Positions 52,955-61,744 of a stretch of 64,000 nucleotides of DNA are shown piece after piece (position 1 is the stretch's first letter; each line of letters starts with the position of its first letter). The stretch is from contig NZ_CP046525.1 of assembly GCF_021497965.1 (NCBI RefSeq), positions 1,302,001 to 1,366,000 of the forward strand. The letters run 5' to 3'. A program made the position numbers and the translations under genes. The notes beneath the pieces were generated by a model. It was not told the DNA's origin. It searched no databases and saw only the letters and a list, made by a program, of their open reading frames with translations. Origin of the DNA: Streptococcus infantis (GTDB lineage: Bacteria; Bacillota; Bacilli; Lactobacillales; Streptococcaceae).

Positions 52955-53669
52955 CTAAAACTCGCTTAATAAAAGTGACATTTCCTACGAAATACCGTTT
53001 AAAGAGGCGTTTCGGCTCATTTACCACGCGGAACAACCACTCAAGATTTGATTTTTGCATCCAGAGAGGAGCTCGTTGGATATGACCAGACAGGACATCA
53101 AAACTGCCTCCAACTCCCATAAAGACAGAATTAACACCTTGATCCATAAATTTTTGAATGATGTATTCTTTCTTGGGAGAGGTAATCCCAACAAAAACAA
53201 AATCAGGATTTTTCTCTCGGATATCTTCTTGAATGCCATATTCATCTTCTTCAGAAAAATAACCATTACGATATCCAAGGACTCGTAAATTTGGATAGTC
53301 TTTCTTAAAGATTTCCAACATATCTATTAAAACTTCTTCCTTAGCACCAAAAAAATAAACCGAATAAGACTTTTCATTAGCTAAATGGAGCAATTTTTGC
53401 ATCAAATCAATTCCAGCGACTCTCTCAGGAACTTGATATCCCAAAAAACGGGAAGCTAGAACGACTGAAGCTCCATCAGCATTAATGATTTCAGAATCGT
53501 TCACTATCTTTTTAATCGATTCATCTGTTTGACATTGATTAATCTTGTCTGCATTCACCCCCATTAGATGGAGTGGCCGTTGCTCAAGAACAAATTTTTC
53601 AACAGCTTGGACAGTTTCGTCCATTGTTAAGGGGTCAATTCTGACCCCCATTAAATCAAAACTATTCAA
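52929..53669 (-). CDS. WecG/TagA/CpsF-family glycosyltransferase (ManNAc transferase type)
   Basis: 246 residues from a TTG start (LNSFDLMGVRI), selected because GGGGAG lies 6 bases before it and it begins 1 base after the licD stop; an ATG 24 codons upstream would run 71 bases into licD. Conserved: HLMGVNADKINQC, INADGASVVLASRFLG (catalytic Asp in GAS region), VFVGITSPKKEYI and GVGGSFDVLSG. TagA and WecG transfer ManNAc or ManNAcA to GlcNAc-lipid. With WecB it predicts ManNAc in the repeat unit. Confidence 0.9.
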   Translation of the reverse strand: MNSFDLMGVRIDPLTMDETVQAVEKFVLEQRPLHLMGVNADKINQCQTDESIKKIVNDSEIINADGASVVLASRFLGYQVPERVAGIDLMQKLLHLANEKSYSVYFFGAKEEVLIDMLEIFKKDYPNLRVLGYRNGYFSEEDEYGIQEDIREKNPDFVFVGITSPKKEYIIQKFMDQGVNSVFMGVGGSFDVLSGHIQRAPLWMQKSNLEWLFRVVNEPKRLFKRYFVGNVTFIKRVLDEKRKSKK

Positions 53670-53670
53670 T

Positions 53671-54474
53671 TTAATCTCCCCACGTAGACTCAAAATGACC
53701 CTTACGCTCAGCTTCTTTTGGTAGTTGCATGTAATCACCATATATTTTTGTCAAATATTCATCAGGATTTGCATGACAACTAATTTGTAAGTTTTCAAAC
53801 TCTAGTAATTGCGGTTCCCCGAACACTTCTTTTCTTGCGAGTTCTCGCTCGCGGTAAGAACCTAAGACATTTCCAACCATGGTACTAGTCTCGTAATCAT
53901 ATTCTTTAATGATATTTTGTAATTTTTTATTAATTTTTGAAGTGTTTAAAAGCTTATTTAATTTTAAGGCTTTGGAAACTTTCACAATTGCATTTTCGAA
54001 CGAGCCTCTATCTCTTTCATGCAAACGATCGATGACAGAAATTTTAGACAAGGCACGATAAAGTTTGATTTTATTTGTATGCAACCAGTAGTGAAAACCA
54101 TCTTCTGGATAACCATCTAAGGGAAAGATATCAATAAAAGGACTACACCATTCATTACCAAATTGAATTTGGACTGAAGTATCCATAATCGAAGTATTAC
54201 CTAGATTATCATCGTGAAGTCTTAAAATAACACTTTCAGGAAGTTCTTTCTCACAGATTGATAAGAATTTTTCATAATCTTTTCTGGGCATTCCTAAATC
54301 CATATCGTCGTCCCACGGGATAAAACCCTTATGACGAATAGCACCGAGTAAAGTCCCACCCAAGGCATAATATCGCAAATCATGCCTTTTACAAAGATCG
54401 ATATAACTTTCTAAAAGAGTTAACTCTCCTAATTGAATCTCTCTCACTTTATTCATAGAATCACTTTGCTCCAT
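53671..54474 (-). CDS. LicD-family phosphotransferase
   Basis: 267 residues with the LicD core LRYYALGGTLLGAIRHKGFI followed by PWDDDMDLGMPRKDY, whose Asp-rich segment holds the metal and nucleotide ligands. LicD proteins add phosphocholine (or another diester-linked group) to sugars. In streptococcal capsule loci a LicD gene usually means a phospho-substituent or a ribitol/glycerol phosphate. Its start overlaps wchA by 14 bases. The donor is not certain. Confidence 0.9.
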   Translation of the reverse strand: MEQSDSMNKVREIQLGELTLLESYIDLCKRHDLRYYALGGTLLGAIRHKGFIPWDDDMDLGMPRKDYEKFLSICEKELPESVILRLHDDNLGNTSIMDTSVQIQFGNEWCSPFIDIFPLDGYPEDGFHYWLHTNKIKLYRALSKISVIDRLHERDRGSFENAIVKVSKALKLNKLLNTSKINKKLQNIIKEYDYETSTMVGNVLGSYRERELARKEVFGEPQLLEFENLQISCHANPDEYLTKIYGDYMQLPKEAERKGHFESTWGD

Positions 54475-55831
54475 CTCTCATCAAAACTACTTTTATTGTT
54501 TTTAATAAAATTTCAAAATCTTTCCAAATTGTCCAATCATCGATATAGGCCACATCTAGTTTGACAACATCATCAAAATTGGTAATTCCACTACGACCAC
54601 TAATTTGCCACAAGCCAGTAATTCCTGGTTTGAAACTCAAACGACGTTTTTGCTCTGGTGTGTATTTTTCGTATTCATCGACAGTTGGAGGACGAGTTCC
54701 TACTAAGCTCATATCGCCAATCAACACATTCCAAAACTGGGGCAATTCATCCAAACTTGTCTTTCGAATAAAGTGTCCAATTTTTGTAACGCGAGGGTCA
54801 TTGTCCATCTTAAACATCCCACCCTGCATAGTATTTTGGTCCATCAATTGTAGCTTGATTTCTTCTGCATCTACCCTCATGGAACGGAATTTATAAAATG
54901 TGAAATAGCGACCATTTTTACCAACTCGGGTTTGAGAGAAGATTGCTGGTCCACCATCTTTTCGAATCATTGGCACAAGGACTATACTTACAAGACCAAA
55001 TATAATTAGTCCTACAATAGCACCAAGAATATCAATGATTCTCTTAGCAATGATATGACTAGGTTTATATAAATTTGTAGAGAAAGTTACTACATTCAAA
55101 CCAGCCATCTCATGAATTTGTTTGTTTCTACCTAAATTTTTATCAAAAGCATTTAGATTAACTGTAACATCAATACCCATCGTTTCAAATTGAGAAATAA
55201 TGCTACCAATGTCATAATCCTCACTTGGCAAATTCACGAAAACCTCATCCACTACTTCGTGAGTTGCATAATGAATGAGATGTTCATGTGGAACAATCGT
55301 AACTTTATTATGTTTAAAATTTGGATCATCTAAGACACTTACTGCTACAAGCTTTCCAAAAACATCATTAGAAGTCAAGAGACGATCAATTACTTTCTCA
55401 GTACGTGTTGCCGCAGTTATCAAAAGAATTTTACGACTTCCTTTTAAATTATGGTTAAATTGTACCCAATATTTTTTTATAACAAAGCTGAGAATGTAGT
55501 TGAAAATCCCATATAATGAAAGGAAGTAAATCATTCCTCTTCTCGAAATCACAAATTGGTCTTTTAAAAAGAAACTAGAGAAACTAATTAACAAAGCAAA
55601 AAAGATAATGTATTTTATTGTCTCTATCAATTCGACCGATTGACTTCGTTTGAAAAAATCCTTCCCATAACTACTGATGTAGAAGGCAGCAAAGTGAAGA
55701 AAATAAAGGACAAAAACAGTTTTTGCAACAATCTTTGTTTCTGTTACAGAAATTAGTATATAAGCTAATACACTAACCAGTATACTCTGCAAAAACGCTA
55801 GAGTTACCTTATAGAAACCCCTTCCTTCCAT
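54461..55831 (-). CDS. wchA: Undecaprenyl-phosphate glucose/galactose phosphotransferase WchA (CpsE)
   Basis: 456 residues. Four N-terminal membrane spans, a CoA-binding-like central domain (ILLITAATRTEKVIDRLL, VVDEVFVNLPSEDYDIG) and a C-terminal phosphoglycosyl transferase with KFRSMRVDAEE, SLDELPQFWNVLIGDMSLVG, TRPP and GITGLWQISGRS. It starts repeat-unit synthesis by moving hexose-1-phosphate to undecaprenyl phosphate. It is close to the pneumococcal WchA, which uses glucose. Substrate inferred. It follows wze by 17 bases. Confidence 0.94.
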   Translation of the reverse strand: MEGRGFYKVTLAFLQSILVSVLAYILISVTETKIVAKTVFVLYFLHFAAFYISSYGKDFFKRSQSVELIETIKYIIFFALLISFSSFFLKDQFVISRRGMIYFLSLYGIFNYILSFVIKKYWVQFNHNLKGSRKILLITAATRTEKVIDRLLTSNDVFGKLVAVSVLDDPNFKHNKVTIVPHEHLIHYATHEVVDEVFVNLPSEDYDIGSIISQFETMGIDVTVNLNAFDKNLGRNKQIHEMAGLNVVTFSTNLYKPSHIIAKRIIDILGAIVGLIIFGLVSIVLVPMIRKDGGPAIFSQTRVGKNGRYFTFYKFRSMRVDAEEIKLQLMDQNTMQGGMFKMDNDPRVTKIGHFIRKTSLDELPQFWNVLIGDMSLVGTRPPTVDEYEKYTPEQKRRLSFKPGITGLWQISGRSGITNFDDVVKLDVAYIDDWTIWKDFEILLKTIKVVLMRDGAK

Positions 55832-55848
55832 ATATTTACTCCCTAAAC

Positions 55849-56541
55849 TTATTTTTGACCGTAAGCACCATAGCTCCCATAACCACCATATGTGCCATAC
55901 TTTTCAAGATGAATATCGAACTTATTTAGAATAACACCAAGGAATGGTGTCCCAGTTTGTTCTAATTGGGTCTTAGCTTTTTGAACTTCTCTACGTTTAG
56001 TTGCAGAAGCCTCTGTCACTAAAATAGAAGCATCACATTTTTGCGCAATAATCGCTGCATCAATTACAACTCCGATAGGAGCTGTATCTACAATAATATA
56101 ATCAAAATACTTGCGTAGTGTTTCTATCATAACTTCAAATTTCTCACTTTGAAGAAGTGCTGTTGGATTCGGAGAAATAGCCCCAGATTGGATAACAAAT
56201 AGATTTTCCACATTTGTCTCACACAACCCTTGTGATAAGTCCTTTGTCCCAGACAAGTAATCTGTTAAACCAGTGATTTTTTCTCGCGACATGAAGACAC
56301 CAGACATAACAGAATTTCGAATATCGGCATCAACAAGAAGGGTTTTATAACCAGCACGCGCAAAAGACCATGCAATATTAGTTGAAGTCGTTGATTTTCC
56401 TTCTCCAGGTCTAACCGAAGAAATAGCAATAACCTTTAACTTATCTCCACTCAATTGTATATTAGTACGCAAAGCATTGTAATATTCCTCTGCTTTTTTT
56501 ACGAATGTTTGGCGTTTTTCTGATAATTCTAACTTTGCCAT
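55849..56541 (-). CDS. wze: Capsule BY-kinase CpsD/Wze
   Basis: 230 residues. Walker A SVRPGEGKSTTSTNIAW, A' KTLLVDADIRNS, B DYIIVDTAPIG and a C-terminal Tyr cluster (KYGTYGGYGSYGAYG) that is autophosphorylated. It works with CpsC to control chain length, export and septal placement, and CpsB removes the phosphate. It follows wzd by 10 bases. Confidence 0.96.
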   Translation of the reverse strand: MAKLELSEKRQTFVKKAEEYYNALRTNIQLSGDKLKVIAISSVRPGEGKSTTSTNIAWSFARAGYKTLLVDADIRNSVMSGVFMSREKITGLTDYLSGTKDLSQGLCETNVENLFVIQSGAISPNPTALLQSEKFEVMIETLRKYFDYIIVDTAPIGVVIDAAIIAQKCDASILVTEASATKRREVQKAKTQLEQTGTPFLGVILNKFDIHLEKYGTYGGYGSYGAYGQK

Positions 56542-56551
56542 TTTTACTCCC

Positions 56552-57244
56552 TTACTTTAATTTCTCTAAATTTGGAATAACTCCCAAAAGCGAAATATGC
56601 ATAACTTCTTCAATATCTTCTGGACGTTTTACACGGTCATCTAACAATTCGACTAATAGAGCTAATAGAATGACAATACTTGCTCCTATCCCAACACCCA
56701 AGATTGTATTGCGACGAATGTTTGGAGAAGATGGTGATAGAGCAGGGCGAGCTTCTTCTAAAGTAGTTACGTCAGATACTTTCGTAACAGAGATAATTTT
56801 TTGAGCAGCCACTTCTCTAAGAGCGTTCGCTATACGACTAGCTTCTTCAGGATTCCCATCTTTTACTGAAATTGACACAATACGGGTGTCTGCTGGAACC
56901 GTTACTTGAACTTTTTTAGCGAGGGATTTTGCATCAAAACTCAACCCTTGGTCAGCTACTACTTTTTCTAATACATCTTGAGATAGAATAATTTCTCGGT
57001 AGTCTTTTACCAAGTATGAACCAGCTTGCAAATCTTGATTAGTCAGACCAGGTTTATCTCCTTGGTTACGATTGACCACATAGATACGTGTGGTACTTGT
57101 AAATTGAGGTTTAACTACAAATGAACTATATCCAAAAGCAAGCGCACCTGTGACAATTGCTGCCAACGCTATTATCAATTTGCGTTTCCATAAAACCTTT
57201 AGCATTTGCACTACATCAATTTCGATTTTATCTTGTTCTTTCAT
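56552..57244 (-). CDS. wzd: Capsule polysaccharide co-polymerase CpsC/Wzd
   Basis: 230 residues with two membrane spans (about 24-44 and 180-200) flanking an extracellular Wzz domain ([48 protein letters not shown]). The short cytoplasmic end ([20 protein letters not shown]) activates the separate kinase CpsD. It is the usual split arrangement of streptococci. Confidence 0.96.
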   Translation of the reverse strand: MKEQDKIEIDVVQMLKVLWKRKLIIALAAIVTGALAFGYSSFVVKPQFTSTTRIYVVNRNQGDKPGLTNQDLQAGSYLVKDYREIILSQDVLEKVVADQGLSFDAKSLAKKVQVTVPADTRIVSISVKDGNPEEASRIANALREVAAQKIISVTKVSDVTTLEEARPALSPSSPNIRRNTILGVGIGASIVILLALLVELLDDRVKRPEDIEEVMHISLLGVIPNLEKLK

Positions 57245-57252
57245 CGTTTCTC

Positions 57253-57984
57253 CTATATAATTTCATCTTTTATAATTTTTGAAGGATTTGTTTCAAAAAG
57301 CTCCTGAGCTTTTTCTTTGCCATATTTTCTACTTATCAAATCATAAGCTTCTCTCATATGAGGTCGTCTATCATCCAAATTATGCATATCACTCGCAACA
57401 ACATGAACTAAATCTCTATCTAAAAAATAGCGAGCACGTTTCTTCATAAACTTATAAGTATCCCCAAATAGTTTCGGTTTTAGAACACTTGAACTGTTTA
57501 TTTGCGTATAGCATCCCATATTGATGAGCTCTCTCACTCTTTTTTCATCATTTTCCAAAGCGTGATAACGTTCAATATGAGCAATCACAGGCGTTACACC
57601 TAACATGAGAACTTTTGACAAGGCACTATGAATCTCTCGATAAGGTGTATTCATACTAAATTCAATTAAAGCATAGCGTGTGTCATTTAGTTTCGGGATA
57701 ATATGATTTTCTAATTTGTCCAAGATATCGCTAGTGAAATATATCTCAGCACCGTATAAGATTGTTAAGTCAGGAGCTATCTCCTTGGATAGTTCCTGAA
57801 TGATTTTAAAATTAGCAGCAATTTTATCTTCCGGTGTCTCAAACATTCCCTTTCGTCGATGAGAAGTTGAAACGATAGTTCGAGCACCTTGTGCATAAGC
57901 TTCTTTTAGCAGTGCCCGACTATCTTCTATACTTTTTGGTCCATCATCGACATCAAAAACTATATGTGAATGGATGTCAATCAT
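57253..57984 (-). CDS. wzh: PHP-family protein tyrosine phosphatase CpsB/Wzh
   Basis: 243 residues with PHP metal motifs [16 protein letters not shown] (N-terminus), [20 protein letters not shown] and [12 protein letters not shown]. It is manganese-dependent and removes phosphate from CpsD. It begins 1 base after wzg and precedes wzd by 8 bases. Confidence 0.97.
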   Translation of the reverse strand: MIDIHSHIVFDVDDGPKSIEDSRALLKEAYAQGARTIVSTSHRRKGMFETPEDKIAANFKIIQELSKEIAPDLTILYGAEIYFTSDILDKLENHIIPKLNDTRYALIEFSMNTPYREIHSALSKVLMLGVTPVIAHIERYHALENDEKRVRELINMGCYTQINSSSVLKPKLFGDTYKFMKKRARYFLDRDLVHVVASDMHNLDDRRPHMREAYDLISRKYGKEKAQELFETNPSKIIKDEII

Positions 57985-57985
57985 C

Positions 57986-59434
57986 TTATTTTCCTTCCAT
58001 GGTATCTTTTATTGCAGTCTTGATTGTCTCCAAACTCGTTGGATCAACTTCTAACATGTAAAGGTTGCTATCTGGCATAGCATATGACGGAAGATCCATA
58101 CGTCCGGTTCCTTTTAAATCTTGATTTGTAACGGTATATTTCCCTCCGCTTGCCAATTGAGCATTGACCAGACTAACCATTGTTTCTGGCGGCATATTGG
58201 TTTGAACCGAATCTTGTAAACTTTGAATAATACTGTCAAAGTTTTTCAAAGCTTCAGTTGAAGTCAATTTTTGAATAATAGCTGTAATGACTTTTTGTTG
58301 GTTGCGGCCACGATCTCCATCACCATTTGCCAATGAATAGCGTTCACGAACAAATCCTAAAGCCTGTTCAGAGTCCAGATGAACGTTCCCTACAGGGAAG
58401 TGATATTTACCGTGTAGTGAAGTAAACTCTTGATCATTATAGACATCGACGCCTCCGAGAAGGTCAATCAATTTCAAGAACGAAGTAAAATTAAGACGAG
58501 CATAGTAATTCAAGTCAATATCATAAAGGTTTTCCAAAGTATGAATAGAAGCATCAACACCATAAATACCTGCATGCGTCAACTTATCATTTTGGTTATT
58601 CCCTCCATCTGCTATCGGAACATAAGCATCTCGAGGAGTTGTCGTCAAAAGAATCTTTTTAGTATCTTGATTGACTGTCATGATGATATTAACGTCTGAA
58701 CGCGAAACAGAACTGATAGGACCATAGGTATCAATCCCACTAATGTAGACATTGAAGGAGTTTCCTGTAGCTACCTTAGGCGCTTCCACCTTCTTGGTTA
58801 AATCCTTGGTATAGATTTTCTTAATCTTTTTAGCGTGGTCAGGATATTCCTGCTCAATCAGATTTTCAAAAACGCTATTTAAAACAATCGCTTTGGTTTT
58901 ACCATCTAACAAACTCTTATAAGCTGCCAGGTATGAAGAGCTCTCTTCTACTGTCAACTCTTTACTTTGAGTTACCTTAATGTCATCCATCAATCTTTGA
59001 ATATTCTCAGCATCAGTCCCCGTTGGAGCAGTTACACTTGAAAGTTCTGAAACATTATTAATCTCACTATCTGCTAGCACCGCCACACTCATCGAATAAC
59101 TCGAATAATTAGAAGTGGCATTAAATTGATTTGCAAGACTAACAAACTGTTGTACTGCTACTAACGCAACAGAGTTTAGTAACACTGCTAAGATAAGCAT
59201 AATCAATGTAAATATTTTAGCTTTTTTCTTTAAAATCAAAACCAAGGCCAACAATCCTACAAGTACGAGGACTCCCGAGAGAATGATATTTACAAAGTGA
59301 ATGGCTAAAATCTGATATCTAAAAATTAGAAACAATAAAAAACAAGCAAGAACTACATAGATAACTAACAAACCTGCGTTCAAGCTCTGCTGAATTTGAC
59401 TAGATTTACTTTTTTTTAATCGTCTGGTACTCAC
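57986..59434 (-). CDS. wzg: LytR-CpsA-Psr ligase CpsA/Wzg
   Basis: 482 residues starting at GTG with a GAGGTG site. Three N-terminal membrane spans (about 18-110), an accessory domain ([15 protein letters not shown]...), then the LCP catalytic domain with [31 protein letters not shown] and the Arg-rich [20 protein letters not shown]. It attaches the polymer to peptidoglycan and is the first gene of the capsule operon. Promoter extended -10 is about 30 bases upstream. Confidence 0.96.
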   Translation of the reverse strand: MSTRRLKKSKSSQIQQSLNAGLLVIYVVLACFLLFLIFRYQILAIHFVNIILSGVLVLVGLLALVLILKKKAKIFTLIMLILAVLLNSVALVAVQQFVSLANQFNATSNYSSYSMSVAVLADSEINNVSELSSVTAPTGTDAENIQRLMDDIKVTQSKELTVEESSSYLAAYKSLLDGKTKAIVLNSVFENLIEQEYPDHAKKIKKIYTKDLTKKVEAPKVATGNSFNVYISGIDTYGPISSVSRSDVNIIMTVNQDTKKILLTTTPRDAYVPIADGGNNQNDKLTHAGIYGVDASIHTLENLYDIDLNYYARLNFTSFLKLIDLLGGVDVYNDQEFTSLHGKYHFPVGNVHLDSEQALGFVRERYSLANGDGDRGRNQQKVITAIIQKLTSTEALKNFDSIIQSLQDSVQTNMPPETMVSLVNAQLASGGKYTVTNQDLKGTGRMDLPSYAMPDSNLYMLEVDPTSLETIKTAIKDTMEGK

Positions 59435-59463
59435 GGAACACCTCTACAATATATTTTAATTCA

Positions 59464-59472
59464 ATTATATCA
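59464..59472 (-). promoter_or_regulatory. Capsule operon promoter (extended -10)
   Basis: On the minus strand TGATATAAT, an extended -10, is followed after about 30 bases by the GTG of wzg. No good -35 is seen (TAGCCT at the expected place). It is the only candidate between the Ali gene terminator and wzg. Confidence 0.65.
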
Positions 59473-59596
59473 CAAACTATACCTCAAGGCTATCTACTTA
59501 TACCAAGGAAACGCTTACTTTTGAATATGTATTTATCTTGTGCATTTTTATTATTGTTTTTGTTAGTTTTTGCGTTTTTTAAAAACAATCAAAATA

Positions 59597-59627
59597 AAAA
59601 TAGAGCTTTTGTAAGCTCTATTTTTTG
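59597..59627. terminator. Terminator between the peptide-binding gene and wzg
   Basis: AAAAATAGAGCTT, short loop, AAGCTCTATTTTT; A/T tracts on both sides. It immediately follows the stop of the downstream AliA-type gene. Confidence 0.92.
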
Positions 59628-61586
59628 TTATTTAACGTGGCTTTCAAATTCTTTTTGACTCTTTTCGACAGAATTTTTACGTTCCTGTTCCCATTTAGCC
59701 TTGGCTTCAGCAAATTGAGAGCTTGTAACGACATCTGTCTGCAATCTCATGTACTTGTAGTTACTTCCAGTTCCTTTGATACCAACTAGTGAGTAAGCAC
59801 GTGTAAATGGTGTCACACGTGTCACCGAAGCACCACCACCATTTGATACAACTGGGATTAGAAGGGAACTATCAATCAACCAAGCTTGTGCATCTGCATA
59901 GTTTTCATAGCGTTTCGCTACGTCTGTATTTTCTGCATCTGCTGTTTTTAATTTTTGAGTATATTGGTCCAAACCTAGACTAGTAATCTTGTTTGCATCC
60001 TTACTTGGATCAAGTCCCAAAATTTTGAGATAGAAACCGTCCTCAGAGTTGAAAGGATTGAGGTAAGTTGAAGGGTCTTGATAGTCAGCTGACCATCCAT
60101 CCAAATTCAAATCATAGTCATGATCTGCTGGAGTTGGTGCTTGAGCTGTTGCATTTGTATAATCATCTGTCGATAATTGGATAACATCAACCACTACATT
60201 TTCAGAACCAAGCGTTGATTCGATTGATTGCTTGATGGAGTTTGTACCTGAAAGCAAAGTCTTGTTAACTTGGTCTACAGGCAAATCCAAATGAATTGGG
60301 AAGCTCACACCTTGAGCTTCTAATTCTTTTTTAGCTTCTGCAAACTTAGCTTGTGCTTTTTCTTCGTTGAAATAACCATCTTGAGCATCTTCAAGATTCA
60401 TATTTGCCCATTGTGTACCATAGTTCACCAATTTAGAAGCAACTGTTTCACCAAAAGTCTTGTCTCCAACTTGTACAAAAGTCGGTGGCACAAGTGTGTT
60501 ACGAAGAGTGTTCTTAGCTGCTTCTTCACCGTTTGATTGGGCTGAATAAGCTGTACGATCAATGGCGAAGTTGATTGCCTGACGGAAGTTTTTATTCAAA
60601 ACTGCAGCTTGAGTTGCTTGTTTTTGTTCATCGCTTGTTTTTGCAGTGTGGTTATAAGCACCGCGGTTGACGTTAAAGTTATAGTACCAAGATGTCGCAT
60701 CTTGCAAACTATAAACGATATTGTCCTTGTATTTTTCCTTTGTCTTAGCAAAGTTTGAACTATTTGGATAAACACCTGCAGATGAGTATGCGCCACTTTC
60801 AAAGTTTCGGATCGTCAAGTCTTGGTCTGAGCCATCAAAGTAGGCCAATTTTACCTTTTCAATCGTTACCTTTTCTTGGTCATAGTAATGTGGGTTTTTC
60901 ACATACTCGATAGAAGACTTAGATGTAAAATCTTTTAACAAATATGGTCCACTATAAAGAATACTATCTGGTTTCAGAGTTCCGAAGTCTTTTCCTTTAG
61001 AAGCAAGGAATTCTTCGTTTACAGGGAACAAGATACTGTTAGTTGTCTTAGAGTTCCAGAATGGCTCTGGACGAGTCAAAGTATACTCAACTGTGTAATC
61101 GTCTATAGCTTTTACACCAACATTTGAAAAGTCCGTATTAGCACCTGTTACATAATCATCCAAACCCTTGATAGAGTTTTGAATCAAATCCAGAGCTTGA
61201 CCCTTGTTATCAGCAGCGTACTTGATACCAGTTACAAAGTCTTGAGCTTTAACAGGAGCATACTCTTCTCCATCTGAAGTATACCACTTAGCATCTTCAC
61301 GGAGTTTGTAGGTATAAGTTAAACCGTCTTTAGAAACACTCCACTCTTTTGCAAGGGATGGAATGAGGTTCCCGTAGTTATCATTTTCAAGCAAACCATC
61401 TACCAAGTTGGTTACAATAGCAGTGTTATCACCAGCGTAATCCAAGAGATAGTTAAAGGTTGTCGGATCTGCACCAAAGGTAGACGAGTATGTCTTGCCG
61501 TCTGATGCTGACTGGCCACAGGCTGTCAATAGAACCGTAGCAGCAAGCGTCAACCCCACTCCAATCAAATGTTTTTTAAGCTTCAT
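59628..61586 (-). CDS. Oligopeptide-binding lipoprotein, AliA/AliB (AliC/AliD) type, copy 2
   Basis: 652 residues. Signal peptide with lipobox VLLTACGQ (Cys23), then a family 5 substrate-binding (OppA/AmiA-like) domain: FGADPTTFNYLLDYAGDN, LVDGLLENDNYGNLIPSLA, NPHYY and DGWSADYQDPSTYLNPF. It is anchored outside the membrane and binds peptides for the Ami permease or for sensing. It is parallel to a 655-residue paralogue upstream. In non-typeable pneumococci and mitis-group strains two such genes (aliC/aliD) sit by dexB. Which is which is not assigned. Confidence 0.92.
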   Translation of the reverse strand: MKLKKHLIGVGLTLAATVLLTACGQSASDGKTYSSTFGADPTTFNYLLDYAGDNTAIVTNLVDGLLENDNYGNLIPSLAKEWSVSKDGLTYTYKLREDAKWYTSDGEEYAPVKAQDFVTGIKYAADNKGQALDLIQNSIKGLDDYVTGANTDFSNVGVKAIDDYTVEYTLTRPEPFWNSKTTNSILFPVNEEFLASKGKDFGTLKPDSILYSGPYLLKDFTSKSSIEYVKNPHYYDQEKVTIEKVKLAYFDGSDQDLTIRNFESGAYSSAGVYPNSSNFAKTKEKYKDNIVYSLQDATSWYYNFNVNRGAYNHTAKTSDEQKQATQAAVLNKNFRQAINFAIDRTAYSAQSNGEEAAKNTLRNTLVPPTFVQVGDKTFGETVASKLVNYGTQWANMNLEDAQDGYFNEEKAQAKFAEAKKELEAQGVSFPIHLDLPVDQVNKTLLSGTNSIKQSIESTLGSENVVVDVIQLSTDDYTNATAQAPTPADHDYDLNLDGWSADYQDPSTYLNPFNSEDGFYLKILGLDPSKDANKITSLGLDQYTQKLKTADAENTDVAKRYENYADAQAWLIDSSLLIPVVSNGGGASVTRVTPFTRAYSLVGIKGTGSNYKYMRLQTDVVTSSQFAEAKAKWEQERKNSVEKSQKEFESHVK

Positions 61587-61690
61587 GTTTCATTTCTCCT
61601 TGTATGTTAGGTTTTATGACATATAATTATATTATCAAATTTTAGCCTAAAAGTAAAGTTATATACTATTCGACCTCTTATTTGCAATCG

Positions 61691-61730
61691 AAAAAAAGAA
61701 AGAAATCCTGCTAAAAACAAGATTTCTTTA
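61691..61730 (-). terminator. Terminator of peptide-binding gene copy 1
   Basis: AAAGAAATC, internal AAGATTTCTTT complement with a loop, followed by TTTTTTT on the minus strand, between the two Ali-type genes. Confidence 0.85.
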
Positions 61731-61744
61731 TGGATAGTCAAAAT

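Noticed and set aside
53671-53741. ATG start for the WecG/TagA gene at 53741
   Set aside because: It would overlap licD by 71 bases and add a non-conserved stretch; the TTG at 53669 has GGGGAG at proper spacing.
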